The translations under genes were made by a program, and so were the position numbers. DNA of 64,000 nt from Zygnema cylindricum (taxonomy: Eukaryota > Streptophyta > Zygnematophyceae > Zygnematales > Zygnemataceae): positions 103,618 to 167,617 of the forward strand of contig JBBHKE010002528.1 in NCBI GenBank assembly GCA_037447655.1, given 5' to 3'. Under the pieces are notes generated by a model, which saw only the letters and a program-made list of their open reading frames with translations, searched no databases and was not told the DNA's origin. Positions 24,058 through 35,850 of this stretch are shown here, one piece after another. The stretch's first letter is position 1. Every line of letters begins with the position of its first letter.

Positions 24058-25742
24058 GATTGCGACAGAGTATTGTCTGCTAATAAATAGCTTGAGCAGG
24101 AAAGACTCTCCTTGGTTTTCACCCTAACAGTAACATCAACTTGAGAAAAAGTAAGGCTGCAAGTTACGCAAGAGAAGTCAGTGAATGGAGGAAGGACGAG
24201 AAGTCAGAGAAGAAACGAGCAGATAAGTATTCTTGCTTAAAGCTAGTAGCTTTATAAAACAGCGAATCGCTTTGTCAAGACTCCTGACAGTTCTCAGAAC
24301 TGGAGTTATAATAATTAATTGGGTGATTCAAACCCGGAAGTTTATACGAGAAGTGAAAACTCCCACAATCTGAATTTTTTAAACGCGATGCACAAATTTC
24401 TGATTATGATCCTGATTCTAGTATTCCACCTGTCCAAATATATGTTGTTGTCGATTCGGTTCGGGACAGGTTAGAGATCTTTAATCCTGGTTCGTTACAG
24501 GTTGGAGATTATGATCCTGGTTCGGGACAGGTTAGAGATTTTTAAGCCTGGTTCGGCATCTAGCCGACAAATTAAGACTGATTTTTGTGGGGCCTGTTGG
24601 AGCGAATAGCGGCGCCGCGTTTGTTTGCGTTCCCAAACTCACTGCACTTATCCACCGTTAAAAATCTCAATCGGACGGTCGAAAATGACTACCGACAAGG
24701 CTAATTTTGGATATAGGAGAATCTATCCGCCGACATCCCCCGGCCCTGAATCTCGACTCGAGCCATTTGTTGTCCACGTGGAGAGTGCAACGAGCATGTT
24801 TTGTATCTGTTGTACAAGCTTCCTAGTCTTTTTCGGGAAAAAAAATATAGAGATTCGTGAACGACGGGACGGCGGTGACTTGGCTTCCGCAGTGATGACA
24901 TGGCAAAAAAACCGCCGCCAAACACACAGCCTGGTGACGATAATGTGCAGCATGTACGGACACCCCAAGGGTGCCTTTTTTGCTATCATCCGATCGCTGA
25001 CTGTACTGTACTGTACACCGCCAATCGCTATTAGCGTTGTGTACGCTAATCCCGTCCCGCTTTTTTTTTGTTTTATTCTCAAATAGCGTAGTTTATTCTA
25101 TTTTTTTCTTTATTCTATTTAGGGTTATATCCGCCGTACATTGGAAGCTTCGGTCAGTCCATAGATTCAAAAGGCGCCTTTTTCCATGTACTTTTTTTCT
25201 CTGCCCGTCGCAATTAAGTTAAGGACCTTTTAGTGTTTATGCGAAATTTTGAATATGCAAAACGATTTTAAGGAAGAGAGACGCGGCCGATTCAAATACA
25301 CTCACCTAAATAGTATTTCTAACCCTATTTAAAATTTTTCGGCCAAAAACACTTGCGACGAATTAGCGATTTACAGCATAGTTCAATCACAGGAAACTGA
25401 AAGCGGTTGGAATGTTTTAGCGTTTTCTGGCGCTATGATGGTTTTCCAGTTTTGTTTTAGTTGGGAACGTTATCATGAGGCGGTGTTGGAGGATCGCTGC
25501 TGTCAATTTATCATGTTGTGTCCCGCATGACGCGACGTTACGCTTTTGTCAAAGCGGCCGTTCACACCAGCAAACCGTGAGAATCCTCGATAAGCCCGTG
25601 GTTACCGTGACAACATAGCGTTCACACAATTACACCCGCGAAAAGAGACGTACGTTTCGTTTTTCCGCGATTGCCGGGCGTTGCGAACTTTGAAATTCCG
25701 GCGGAATGATAAAGAAAACCGATATCGTGATAGATTTTATAC
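24058..25742. other. Upstream region of CARB with small repeats
   Basis: Immediately left of the CARB ATG (minus-strand upstream) this should hold its 5' UTR and promoter. Around 24451-24556 a ~35-bp unit with GGTTCGGGACAGGTTAGAGA occurs about three times. At about 25013 a MITE left end (TA-CACCGCCAATCGCTATTAGC) is followed by sequence like the left part of the 39257 copy; no matching right end is visible. The open frame 24625-25086 has no recognisable domain. Confidence 0.45.
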
Positions 25743-25916
25743 GGAGAAAGAGAGAGAGAGAGAGAGAAGAGGAGAGAGAGGAGAGAGACGAGGAGAGAGA
25801 GGAGAGGGACGAGGAGAGAGAGGAGAGAGAGAGAGGAGGGAGAGGGAAGAGAGGAGAGGGAGGGAGAGAGAGAGGGGGAGGGAGAGGGAGAGGGAGAGGG
25901 AGAGGGAGAGGGAGGG
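25743..25916 (+). repeat. GA-rich purine tract
   Basis: About 175 bases of almost uninterrupted purine on the plus strand, in GAGA, GAGGAGA and GGGAGA units. All six-frame open frames here are products of the low-complexity sequence. Confidence 0.9.
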
Positions 25917-25978
25917 ACTTTTTTCTTTTGGAAAAGTCCATTTGATACTTTTGAAGATGTATTAGCAGGTTTTGGGTC

Positions 25979-26117
25979 TACACCGTGAATCGCTGTCAGC
26001 TTTAATAATACTAATCTGTCGCCCCCAAATTTTGACCCTCGAACCCAAATTAGAGTTAATAACACTAATTGTTTTTACACTAATTATTTCTCAACACTAA
26101 TAGTGATTCACGGCTTA
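25979..26117. mobile_element. TA-flanked MITE, short form
   Basis: Left end TA-CACCGTGAATCGCTGTCAGC, right end CACTAATAGTGATTCACGGC-TTA. About 135 bp, with CGCCCCCAAATTTTGACCCT inside as in the copies at 4713 and 32534. The right terminal GGTG has mutated. Confidence 0.65.
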
Positions 26118-27222
26118 TCTTCCACCTGAGATTTGTTTTGAAGTTCCATTTTTGCGTTTTGATTTTTGTGTTCAGGTGCTCCATGGTTTGCCATCGCACT
26201 TTCTTAACAAACTTCTTTCAGCGTAATTAGTATTGTCAGTAGACTAATTTCTGATATCTGGTCAGAAAAACTCTTACAATGGCTGACAATAATAACACTG
26301 GCTCGTGTGGTGCACCAATCAACACGCACAAGAATTGCAAAATGCTTTAAACCAGCATCTTGATATGTTTGAAAAATAGTTAACATATCCATTCAGGTGA
26401 ATGACTTCAAATTGAACATTTTCAAAGTATACTTTAATTCTTATAAAAAGTTTCAGTACATAGTAGCCATTTCCTTTTTGAAATACTCATCGCACAGGTT
26501 TTAATAAAATTTGGTACTACTGCATACATAAATGCAAAAGGCATTAAGAAATACTGGCATCCTTGAAAATTTCCAGGCAAAAGTAATTTGTTTCAACGAT
26601 CCTAGCAATAAGTTAGAAACAATCACCGCTTTTCTGTCTCAAAACAATGGGTGTCAAGCTGTCTTTCGGAATAAAGCAATGCTAAGACTGAAAGACACTT
26701 TCACATAGCACACACTATTCCAGAAACTAAAAAAGTACACAATATTTCAAAATTGCTAGTCCAAGAACTAAGCCAAGTGAAATCGAGAAACCGGGTACAT
26801 TATTCTGGCCATCGGTTTCATCGGTTAATACAAAAGCACACCCACAAAAAATCAGGCATATTGTGTTAAATAATGTTCTTTATCGAAGTATCCCAATCAG
26901 AACTTGGGATTTTTAGCTAATTAAATAACAAAATTTATAATCTTAGAAGGAGAGCGTACATTCTAACATTATTAGTGACCAACGTTATCGATGTTCACAA
27001 GCTGACATTGGAAACTCAACAACATTTTCATAGTAAACTTGCAAAAAGGCTCATTTGCTCCATTTTCATACGATTGCTATTAGGAAAAAAAATATGCACA
27101 AACAAGCAACTCCGTGCCAACCATATTGGCTGACAACATTTTGCCTCATTCCTTTAACCCTAAAACTTGCACCTGCTCTGCTCTTCAAACAAAAACCAAG
27201 AATAACGATCCAAGTAAACACA
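26118..27222. other. Gene-free interval 3' of eIF2-gamma
   Basis: AT-rich sequence that probably includes the eIF2-gamma 3' UTR (minus strand) on the right. The frames at 26204-26392 and 27055-27276 have no recognisable content. Confidence 0.45.
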
Positions 27223-30200
27223 CTAATTTGGGATATTAAGTTTAACACCGGCTTGAATTTGCCCCCACCCAATTAACCGCCAATGTTTCTCCACTCGCCT
27301 GCTTAACGCCACTTTCTCTCCCGTTTTGGTACAGACTGGTGAGGTGAGTGCAAGCTTTGCAAGATCGTTTTTCACTGCTACGACACGTGCCCCAGTGGAC
27401 ATTGACCCGATATTAAGCATCAATACCTCGGCTTTCGCGAGCTTCGCCACTTTGCCTTGCTTCTCCGTTCCTTTCGTCCGAACTCCCAAAAGTCGTCGCA
27501 AAAGGAAAAAGTTTATCTGAATAAAAACAGAGCAACAGAGTCGAGACTCAATAATGTCAGAACCTACTTTCACACTTGCCAATACAACTGCAGGGCAGAT
27601 CTGATCGAGGTAGGAATGGGAAACCAAAATTTCCGCAAAAATTTTGATAGCTTCACATGACATATAGCAAAACACGTCCGTAACTGAACAGCAAATCACT
27701 GGATTCCTCTAAGTTCAATTGTATTCAAACTCGTGTGACAATTTTGAACAACCAGAAAAAGGCCAGCATGTGAATAATAAAAGTCGAATGTTTTATCCCA
27801 TCCTTAACAACTCATCAACAGTTCAAGAAGATGGAGCATCCAATATTCTTCCATTTGCTTGTCTAATCCCTTTGGATGCAAATCTGACCTTGTTGATTGA
27901 TATCAGTCAATGCTACGATCTCGTTTGGTCGAATAATGCATAGTTTTTTGGAGTGAAACAGATGACTGTGTTTTAGTCAGTTACGGAGAATCGACTCAGT
28001 TCTTTGTCTGCTCACCTCCAATTCTGTGAAGACATCCGGCAAGGCCCCAACTTCTCCAAGAACATTTCCTACGAGTCTGTCTGCCCGAGTCAAAGTGGGG
28101 TCTATGGTGGTTCCCACGCCAATAAGTCCCCCGGGAACCGCAAATTGAAGCTCGTTTTGTTCAGCAAAAAGTGAAATAATCCGCGAGAAGATGGGGATGC
28201 ACTTGATGCTGCCATCAGCATCTTTTGAAACAATACCAGGTCGCACCTCGATCTTTTGACCAACTCTAAGGACTCCCTGCGATCACAACGTGGTTTTAAA
28301 GTCAGTGATCCAGCAAGACCACCTGACTTTCTCCGCCAGACAACAGAGAATGGCAGAGACTTGAAAAGTACATATCGTTTTTAAGCAAATTGGAAGTCAA
28401 TTCTATACAGACTAACTAGTGCCAGCTTTGACATCTGTTTTTATCTCTGATTTCAGAACAGGAAACATGCAGTCCACCAATGCTGTAACACATTCAAGGT
28501 GTTGACTGGTCGGTTATTTAACAACTGCTGGCAAACACTAAACAACACTATAACAAAGCTGAGAAATAATAGCTGGCATGATGATCTTGCCAAGTCAACT
28601 AAGCCATTTATTGAAGGAAAGGGCGTTTGTCATGCTCTTGACGTCAAGCAGCTGAGAGTCTGACGTTGGCAAATTCTCAAAAGACATCATGAGTCTGAAG
28701 GGACATTCTGTGCATCTGACAGAAGACTTAGCCTCACAGGCGGTGTTTTCTGCAATAACTGCATTCATGGTGAAGCCCTTACATGTTTGCTAACATCATT
28801 GACTATTCATTCTAGCTTCGTCCTGAATTCAGTAATTATGCAAGAAAGTTAAGGTCGGAATGGAGACTCCCTACATGTAAAATACTGCCACCAGCAACAC
28901 CACCCTTGATGTCGTCCACTTCAGCTCCAGGTTTGTTCACATCAAAAGAACGGATCACAATCATGTTTGGTTGGGATTTAAAGTCCCGCACAGGGATTGG
29001 AATTTTTTTCACAATATACTCGCAAACAACATCAATATTGTACTTCAATTGAGCTGAAATAGGAACAACTGGTGCTCCATCAGCAATGGTGCCCTGTTGT
29101 GGCACATCCCAACCCCAACTAGAACAACTGTGTCAAAGAAGGATTTGGGAAAATTGAAAGAGCATAGATCCTTGACCACAGTTTTCCTCGACACATGCTA
29201 GCGAAAATCAGCAACTAGAGGGTAAACCAATCAGCAGATGAAACATTGGAGCATCTTTTTCCAAAAACCCAATTTACATCAAGGTAACTGTTACTAGGGA
29301 CAGTAACCATCATGAAGCTATAAAAAGCTAAACGATTGTGGCTGAAAACCACCACCATAGTAATCAATGTATGACTACAATGCTACGCTTACTCAGAACC
29401 GCGGTTGAAATGTGCGAAAACAATTAACCTGTACTACACGCTTACTATACCCGTAAAAACCGCATAACAAGCGTGCAGTACAACATAACAGGATACAGCG
29501 TTTTCAACTGTTTTTGTACATTTCAACTAAGCGCAAAACAGTAAGTCAACCTATCAAATAGCATCATAGAATATCCAGGAAATCCAGAACTCTTGGGATG
29601 CAACAACCTATGAGCTTAAACATACTAACAGCCTATCAAAAAGTGTTCCACGTTCGCATTAGGGGTAACATTGACAAATACATCAAGGTTTGAAAATTTA
29701 ACCTGAATAAACTTTTGGATGGCCTCATGCTGGTTGATGGCTACTGATTCCTGAATAAGATCAACTTTATTCTGCAAAATGATAATGTCTTTCAACTTCA
29801 TGATCTCCACAGCGGCTAAATGTTCTGAAGTCTGCGGCTGAGGGCAGCTTTCATTACCAGCTATAAGCAACAATGCTCCGTCCATAATAGCTGCTCCATT
29901 AAGCATAGTAGCCATGAGAATATCGTGACCCTGCAAACCAAGGACATATAAGTAGGGCACATATATACTAGTGCCTAAATTTTCTGCCTAGATTCAAAAA
30001 TGGGCATGCATTTTTTCTACTGTCCATTCACCAGATAGAAAAACAGAACCTTTCTAGAGCTCCTGTCCACAACTCAATGTACAACAAACAACATTTCCAA
30101 TGATCGGTATTGATTGCTGCTCTTTGGTATCCAGCAAATTACTATATCCTATAAATTTGTCGGTGTTCAGCAACAAGCCCATTTTTGACAAAGAAGCCGA

Positions 30201-32251
30201 GAAAAAAGTATGCCTGTGATACCTAACCACCCTAATTCGAGTGAGTAATATTTTGATCAGAAACAATAAATTAGTGCAAATAACACTTATTACTTAAGTG
30301 GTCCAGATTGAGCCATGTAGCAGAAGACAATGTGGCTTCTATCAAAGTGTTAACGCTAAAAATTCACTAACTCTACTAGCGATGGTCGGGTGTAGCAATC
30401 ACCGGGCAATCCACAAAGGAAACATGTCGAAGGAGCTTCATTCTAGCATTTTCAAAACCTGGTACATCACAAAGTGGAGAATCTTCTTTGCTGCTTCCGT
30501 AGGCTCTGCTCAACAGCAAGCAAAGAAACCTTAGGGTCAGACTAACAATGTCAGTCGCATATTACCACCAAAGTCTAAATTAGCAAAAGATACACATTCT
30601 CTATGCTGTAACCCATGTTGCAAGACGGACAGGTCTTTGAAATTCTTCAATTTTTAGTTTTCCTGTCCAAAGCAAAGGTAAAGAGAGAGAAATGAGATAG
30701 ACACGGACTGCAAAGGTTTCCTTCCTCTGATGACCATTGTGTTTTTGCCAAAGTATGCACGCAAAAAGCCTGTACTCCACTCACATGCAAGAAAGAGTGA
30801 GGGGGGAGAGGGGGGAGAGAGAGAGAGAGAGAGAGAAGCAAGGAAGAGAGAATCAATGGAAGGACCTAAAAGGAAGCAAAAAAAAGAGAAAAGACAAAGG
30901 AAGCAAACACAAAAAGGCGAAATAAGAAAAAAACAATAAAAACAATTAAACAAGTGTAACCTTGTGACGCACTAAAGATTTCGACATATCCAATGAAAGA
31001 CTATAATTTGAAACTTGACTTCTCTTACTTGTAACACATTGGCCGAGGGCATTTGGTATCTTCACACGTGTATATCTTTGCATTGGCATACCCAAGCTTG
31101 ATAGTGATATTACGTTCCAGCTCATTCTTAAATCGAACAGTCTGCCATACATAAAAAGAAGCTTAGATAAACAACCAGTCTTCATCCCCAATACCAACCA
31201 GTAAAGAGATAATCACAGAAAACAGACAACAAGATTTCGGATGCCCTGATTTTACCACGAATAAGTCAGCTTAGATAAAGTCTTTCACCAATACCGACAA
31301 GTAACAAAGATAATATCTAAATATGTTTCACGAAGACGAGGTTTTAGTGGCCCTGACATAACCAAAGTCAAAATTAAGCACCAACCTCCAACCACGGCAA
31401 GCATCACCCTGTCAAACACCAATCTTGGATACTGAATCGGTTTTTTAGGGTTTAGTGAATGATGCCCAACTCCTCGCAATAATCACCTAAAAACATAGAG
31501 TGGCTTCCAAAATACTCTCTTCCACTTTTTAGGGTTTAGTGAATAATGCTCAAACCTCACAATGGATATAACCACCTTTCCAGAAAAGTGATTCGGCTGA
31601 TATAATATGATGAGCGACCAAATTATTTAGTGTGTAAAAACTATTCGGACTGACAATATGAATTTCTTGGTCAGAGAGACGGAGTGGTGTGATTCACTCA
31701 CAGAGCCCAAATCGTTGCACAAACAAAAGAAAAAATGTAAAGACAGAGTAAGTATACCTGAACCCCAGAAATAGCTTTCACCACTGTAGATTTTCCATGA
31801 GCCACGTGGCCAATGGTTCCTGCATAGATAAAAAAAGGGGGTGAGGATAACACACCGTTTCAATTACAAACCCTTACCTCAGTCACTCGGTTGAAAGGTT
31901 TGAAAGAAATGATTTTTTAGTTGTGCACAAAACCTAAATACAATTTCTAGAAGAGGCTTGCAGTACAGTTTCCTAAGCAAGAGGTTGCAATCCTTAAAGG
32001 GGGTTTTTATTTGAAACATGAAGAAATTCACTTTGAGATAATTCGTCGGCTGTGGCTGAGAACCCTGGGAGCTTTTGAAAGAGTAATTATGGGAGTAAAA
32101 TTGGAGAAGAAAAGCCGTGAAAAACATAGACGTGCATCTCCTTACCAATGTTAATGGTTGCTTGACGACTAATTACTTCAGGAGAAAGAGGATCCAATTT
32201 CGAAACATCCAGCTTTTTTAAATCCTGCTCCATAAGCCCACGCTTTGCCAT
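27223..32251 (-). CDS. Translation initiation factor eIF2, gamma subunit
   Basis: GTP-binding core of the eIF2 heterotrimer, which brings initiator Met-tRNA to the 40S subunit in the cytosol. Eight exons: 32251-32146, 31819-31758, 31141-31029, 30505-30403, 29930-29703, 29093-28875, 28276-28016, 27516-27223. All introns are GT-AG; the joined frame is open for 461 aa, matching the ~460-465 aa of plant orthologues. The ATG at 32251 has a good context (GCAGCCATGGC). G1 is GHVAHGKST at 39-47, G3 DCPGHD at 126-131, G4 NKVD at 182-185, G5 SAQL at 217-220. The zinc-knuckle cysteines are at 82, 87, 92 and 106. The rest carries the expected beta-barrel signatures ([54 protein letters not shown]). The C-terminus stops at NIPN, a few residues shorter than in many plants. 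A MITE, a foldback repeat and a GA tract lie in its introns. Confidence 0.97.
29404..29528. repeat. Foldback repeat in eIF2-gamma intron 5
   Basis: GTTGAAATGTGCGAAAACA at the left and TGTTTTTGTACATTTCAAC at the right are inverted, and a second inner pair (CCTGTACTACACGCTT against AAGCGTGCAGTACAACATAACAGG-like sequence) extends the stem. This is a small MITE-like hairpin; the family is unknown and no target duplication was assigned. Confidence 0.6.
30220..30394. mobile_element. MITE beside the splice donor of eIF2-gamma exon 4
   Basis: The right end reads (complement) TA-CACCCGACCATCGCTAGTAG then AGTTAGTGAATT, matching the CARB-intron MITEs; the left end, TA-CCTAACCACCCTAATTCG, is more decayed. 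About 175 bp. On the minus strand the donor CCG|GTGATTGC is followed directly by the TA and element end, so the element begins at about +11 of intron 4. Confidence 0.6.
30797..30845 (+). repeat. GA-rich tract in eIF2-gamma intron 4 region
   Basis: GAGTGAGGGGGGAGAGG followed by GA dinucleotides. It lies between exons 3 and 4 of the gene. On the sense (minus) strand it is a CT-rich tract about 300 bp upstream of the exon 4 acceptor. Confidence 0.75.
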
Positions 32252-32437
32252 GGCTGCGACTTTGCCTTGATGATCAGGGGGGGGCTCCCCACACGACCTG
32301 CTAGGGGGACTCCCTGTAAGCAGTAGTGAATGAATTAATGAAAGAACGAGATAGAGACTTGCAGCACAATGTAGAACAGCCTTTCAAGTCGACGTCTTAA
32401 ACCTGCACGGCTCGCCACCTTTCTTTCTTAATGTTTG

Positions 32438-32477
32438 CAGTTCAAAATGGTAACTAGTTAGTAACCATTTTGAACTG
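32438..32477. promoter_or_regulatory. Perfect 14-bp inverted repeat upstream of eIF2-gamma
   Basis: CAGTTCAAAATGGT (32438-32451) and ACCATTTTGAACTG (32464-32477) are perfect complements around a 12-nt spacer that itself holds AACTAGTT. It is about 190 bp upstream of the eIF2-gamma ATG. It could be a protein-binding dyad or a minute transposon scar; no function is established. Confidence 0.45.
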
Positions 32478-32531
32478 TACTGTACTATATTCTATTGTAT
32501 CGTAGTGTTGTGTAATGTGTATAGGTACAAC

Positions 32532-32741
32532 TACACCGTGAATCGTTATTACTTATTAGCCTTATGTACGCTATATCGGCACCCCAAAATTTTGACATTG
32601 ATACCTTAAATATAATAAGTTACACTATTTACGCAAGTGGACCATAATCTGCCACGTCTCCTGGCACTAAATTAGAATGAATGACGCAAATTTTTTCATT
32701 ACAATAATAATTTTTATATGCTAATAACGATTCAAGGTGTA
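32532..32741. mobile_element. TA-flanked MITE upstream of eIF2-gamma
   Basis: Left end TA-CACCGTGAATCGTTATTAC, right end GCTAATAACGATTCAAGGTG-TA. 206 bp between TA dinucleotides, with CACCCCAAAATTTTGAC inside. It lies about 280 bp upstream of the eIF2-gamma start codon, possibly in the promoter. Confidence 0.7.
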
Positions 32742-33690
32742 CCATCGCGATAAGTTCGTTAATCAATATATCGCATATTGAGCGATGAGATGGTCTGAGA
32801 TATCGCTCCGGGACGCGATGTGTTTGGTGGGAGGTGGGTGCTCGTACAACGGTAGTACGTAAATAATGCACAAATTTCCGTACATAAATTATTCCACACT
32901 TAGGGTATCCTTCCATCAGGCGAAAAGTGGGGTTGTTTACTGGAAAAAGTACCCTTCCGTACTAGGTCGTACTGTTTTTTTTTTTTTTTTTTCAAAAGAT
33001 GTTTACTAAAAATTCGTTGAGATTCTCCAGACTTCTTGGAGAAAANNNNNNNNNNCCCTCCCCTCCCCTCCCCTTCCCTCTCTCCCTCCCTCCCTCCCTT
33101 CCTCCCTCTCTCTCATATGTCAAGTTGCCTTCTCTCATGCTCTTCCTTTCCTCTGCCTCGGCCTTCTCCTCTGTGATTATCTTTTCTTTAATTTCCACTC
33201 TTCCCAAATCTGCCCTTATCTCACAGTCTTGTAACAATTTTCCTACATGCCTTTTTCTTTGAGTTTTTTTTTTTTTTTTTTCTTCAATTTTTTGTAACTG
33301 TTGAATGTATTTTAGACCAGGGAGTCTTTCTCGATTTTTAAAAGAGAAAAAAAATAGCACAGATGAAAGTAATTTTTAAATGAGGATGACATGGTTTTAT
33401 TGTCAAATACCGGTTTTAACCCGACGGTTTATATTGGATGACAGGACAAATGGCGAAATCTCCTTCGAGCCAGTCGCCTTTCTGCCCAACAAGGAGGGAA
33501 AGAGGTGAGGGCTTACCTTCTTTTTTTTAAATATGTATCAAGGAAATACTGACATCAGTAGTATGTTTTGATTTTATTAGTTGAAAGTAGTTGAACTGTA
33601 CTAATAATTTTGACTTTAATAACAATAGTAATAACAGATAGTAAAACGTTTTGGTTATAACACTTTGTTGTTTTCATTTTTTTCGGATTA
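32742..33690. repeat. Low-complexity interval with a 10-N gap
   Basis: Ns occupy 33046-33055, directly followed by a CCCTCC/CTCC pyrimidine tract to about 33115 and a T-run near 33266. No gene is supported; the frames that span the Ns are artefacts of the pyrimidine tract. The sequence from 32760 to 32820 has TATCGCATATTGAGCG-like hAT-style motifs. Confidence 0.7.
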
Positions 33691-34550
33691 GATAGTGGTA
33701 TTTATCAATAAAACAAAAATTAGCATTTTCGATTCCATCTCTGGTTCTCCCGAGTGTGAGAGACACCATAAAACACTTTAAAAACCCTAAAATACCTTTC
33801 GAAAACCCTGCTTTTTTTTCGTAAACAGTAATAATTAAAATAAAAAAACTGTGTTTTTCATTCTCATGGGAATTAGAGACACTCGAAAACACTAAAAAAT
33901 CGCTAAATTACCTGTCAAAAACCTTGGAAAACCTTATGAAATCCTTAAAAAAAAAAAAATGTTGTTATTTTCGTAAACAGAGTAACAGTTGAAAACAAAA
34001 AATTGCGTTTTCCATTCCAGCTCCGGTTCTCACAAGAGTGAAGAGACAAGACACTCTTAAAACCCTAAAATACCTTTCGAAGACCCTGGAAAACTTGTAG
34101 TGAATCTTAAGAAAACCCCAATAACTTTTTACTGTTGTTTTTTTGTAAACAGAGTAACAGTTGAAAACAAAAAAAACTCTGTTTTTCATTCCAGCTCCGG
34201 TTCTCGCGAGAGTGAAGAGACACCCTAAGACACTCGAAAAATCTGTCGAAAACCTTGAAAAACCTTAAGATATTCTCAATAAAAAACTTTTGTTGTTGTT
34301 TTTTCGTACACAGAGTACCAGTTGGAAACAAAAAACTCCGTTTTCAATTCCGGCTCCGGTTCTCGCGAGGGTGAAGAGACACCCTAAGACACTCCAAAAA
34401 CCCTAAAATACCTTTCGAAATCCCTGGAAAACCTTAAGAAAACCCGAATAACTTTTTGTTGTTGTTTTTTTCGTAAACAGAGTAACAGTCGAAAACAAAA
34501 AACCGCGTTTTCGATTCCGGCTCCGGTTCTTGCGAGAGTGAGAGAGCTTG
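33690..34550. repeat. Tandem array, unit ~150-165 bp, about six copies
   Basis: Each unit contains TTTCGTAAACAGAGTAACAG, GAAAACAAAAAA, CATTCCAGCTCCGGTTCTC, GAGTGAAGAGACAC, AAACCCTAAAATACCTTTCG and GGAAAACCTTAAGAA, in that order. Copies are recognisable at about 33700, 33820, 33965, 34140, 34300 and 34465, increasingly uniform to the right. The open frames here are repeat artefacts. Confidence 0.85.
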
Positions 34551-34684
34551 CTGCTCAACAGGAGGAGATGACAGGTGGCAATTCAAATACCGCAGAAGGA
34601 TATCACGGAAACCAGGGAACTACTAGGAGTGGGAGACCTCCTCGGAGATAAAAAAAAAGTAGTCGAGAATAGTCGAGAATTCAA

Positions 34685-34840
34685 TGTGAATAAAACAAGC
34701 TTTAAAATTTGTTAAAGTGAGTAAAACGAGCTTTAAAATTTGTGAAAGTGAGTACATCCAGCTTTAAAATTTCTTAAAGTGAGTAAAACGAGCTTTAAAA
34801 TTTGTTAACGTGAGTAGAAAGAGCTTCAAAATTTGTGAAA
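34685..34840. repeat. Tandem array, unit ~36 bp, about five copies
   Basis: Unit of the form GTGAGTAAAACGAGCTTTAA followed by AATTTGTGAAA. It starts shortly after the larger array ends and is distinct in sequence. Confidence 0.85.
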
Positions 34841-34969
34841 AATATGGGGAATAAAATGATTCCCATATCGATTTGCGGATAAAAATTTAGGAAAGTGTAT
34901 AGAGGTTGCTGAGTAGGGTCCACTTATGGGGTTTTTCTATCCGAAAGATTTGTTTAAGTTTCATTTGTT

Positions 34970-35300
34970 TGTGGAGAGAGAGAGAGAGAGAGAGAGGGAG
35001 GGAGAGAAGGGAGTGGAGGAAGAGAAGGGAGAAGAGGAAGAGAAGGGAGAAGAGGAAGAGAAGGGAGAGGAAGACAAGGGAGAGATTGGAGAGAAGGGAG
35101 AGAAGGGGAGAGAAAGGAGAGAAGGGAGATACGGGAGAGGGGGGAGGGAAGAGAGGGAAGATAGGGACAGTCTAATTCTTTTACTTTACATCATGTTGGA
35201 TTTAAATAGATTTTATCCTCGATGGTTTTAGGAATTTTATAATTTTACCGAGAAAAGAGCGAGTAAGGAGAGAGGGAGGGAGGGAGGGAAGTTAATAAAT
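34970..35300 (+). repeat. GA-rich purine tract
   Basis: Continuous purine from about 34974 to 35168 in GAGA, GAAGAG and GGGAGA units, with a second short tract around 35260-35290. Frames across it encode only Arg/Glu repeats. Confidence 0.9.
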
Positions 35301-35574
35301 TTTTATCTTTGTGTATAGGTTTTCTTTTGTTCTTTCATGATGTTGTGTTGAAGTAAGATAAGCTTACACAACTCCGGAAGAATTTGTTCATAATTTTTTT
35401 TTCTTCTTTTTGTTTTTTTTTGTAAAGTTTTTGGATTATTTTTTTTCTTTTTTTTCATTATTTTAACAGTTTTTGAGCTTTTTGGCTATCTGTATCTCGT
35501 ATTCGAATTGATTTTGAAAGATGGTTACGGATTTTCACTCGTCTTTTTTTCTTAAGTTTTTTTTTTTTTTTTTT

Positions 35575-35850
35575 TTTCCCGGTCGAGAATGTTTTCTCCA
35601 GTCGAGAACTTTTTGGCCGGGCGAGAATATTTTTTCCGGTTGAAAATGTTTCCTCTGGTAGAGAATATTTTTTCCGACCGAGAATCTTTTTCCCGGTCGA
35701 GAATATTTTCTCTTGTCGGGAATGTCTTTTCCAGTCAAGCATAGTCCCCTCCTGGTCAAGAAGTTTTTTTCCCGTCGAGAATATTCCTAGCTGGGAAAAA
35801 AAAATCTGACCGAGAATTTTCTCTCAGGTCGAGAATGTTCGAGATGGGAG
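35575..35850. repeat. Tandem array, unit ~20 bp, about a dozen degenerate copies
   Basis: Unit close to CGGTCGAGAATATTTTCTC with substitutions in nearly every copy. It follows a long T-run at 35552-35577. The Lys/Thr-rich open frames on the minus strand are artefacts. Confidence 0.85.

Noticed and set aside
24625-25086. 153-codon plus-strand frame upstream of CARB
   Set aside because: No recognisable motif, and it runs into a MITE end and T-run near 25013-25070.
25622-26065. Long open frames of Ser/Pro/Leu or Arg/Glu repeats
   Set aside because: They are translations of a pure GA/CT tract. The same holds for 30647-30953, 32992-33360, 34906-35231, 36396-36662, 51210-51647 and 59865-60350.
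13142-32251. CARB and eIF2-gamma as an operon-like pair
   Set aside because: Both are on the minus strand but are separated by more than 3 kb with repeats, and the functions are unrelated; chance proximity is the simplest reading.
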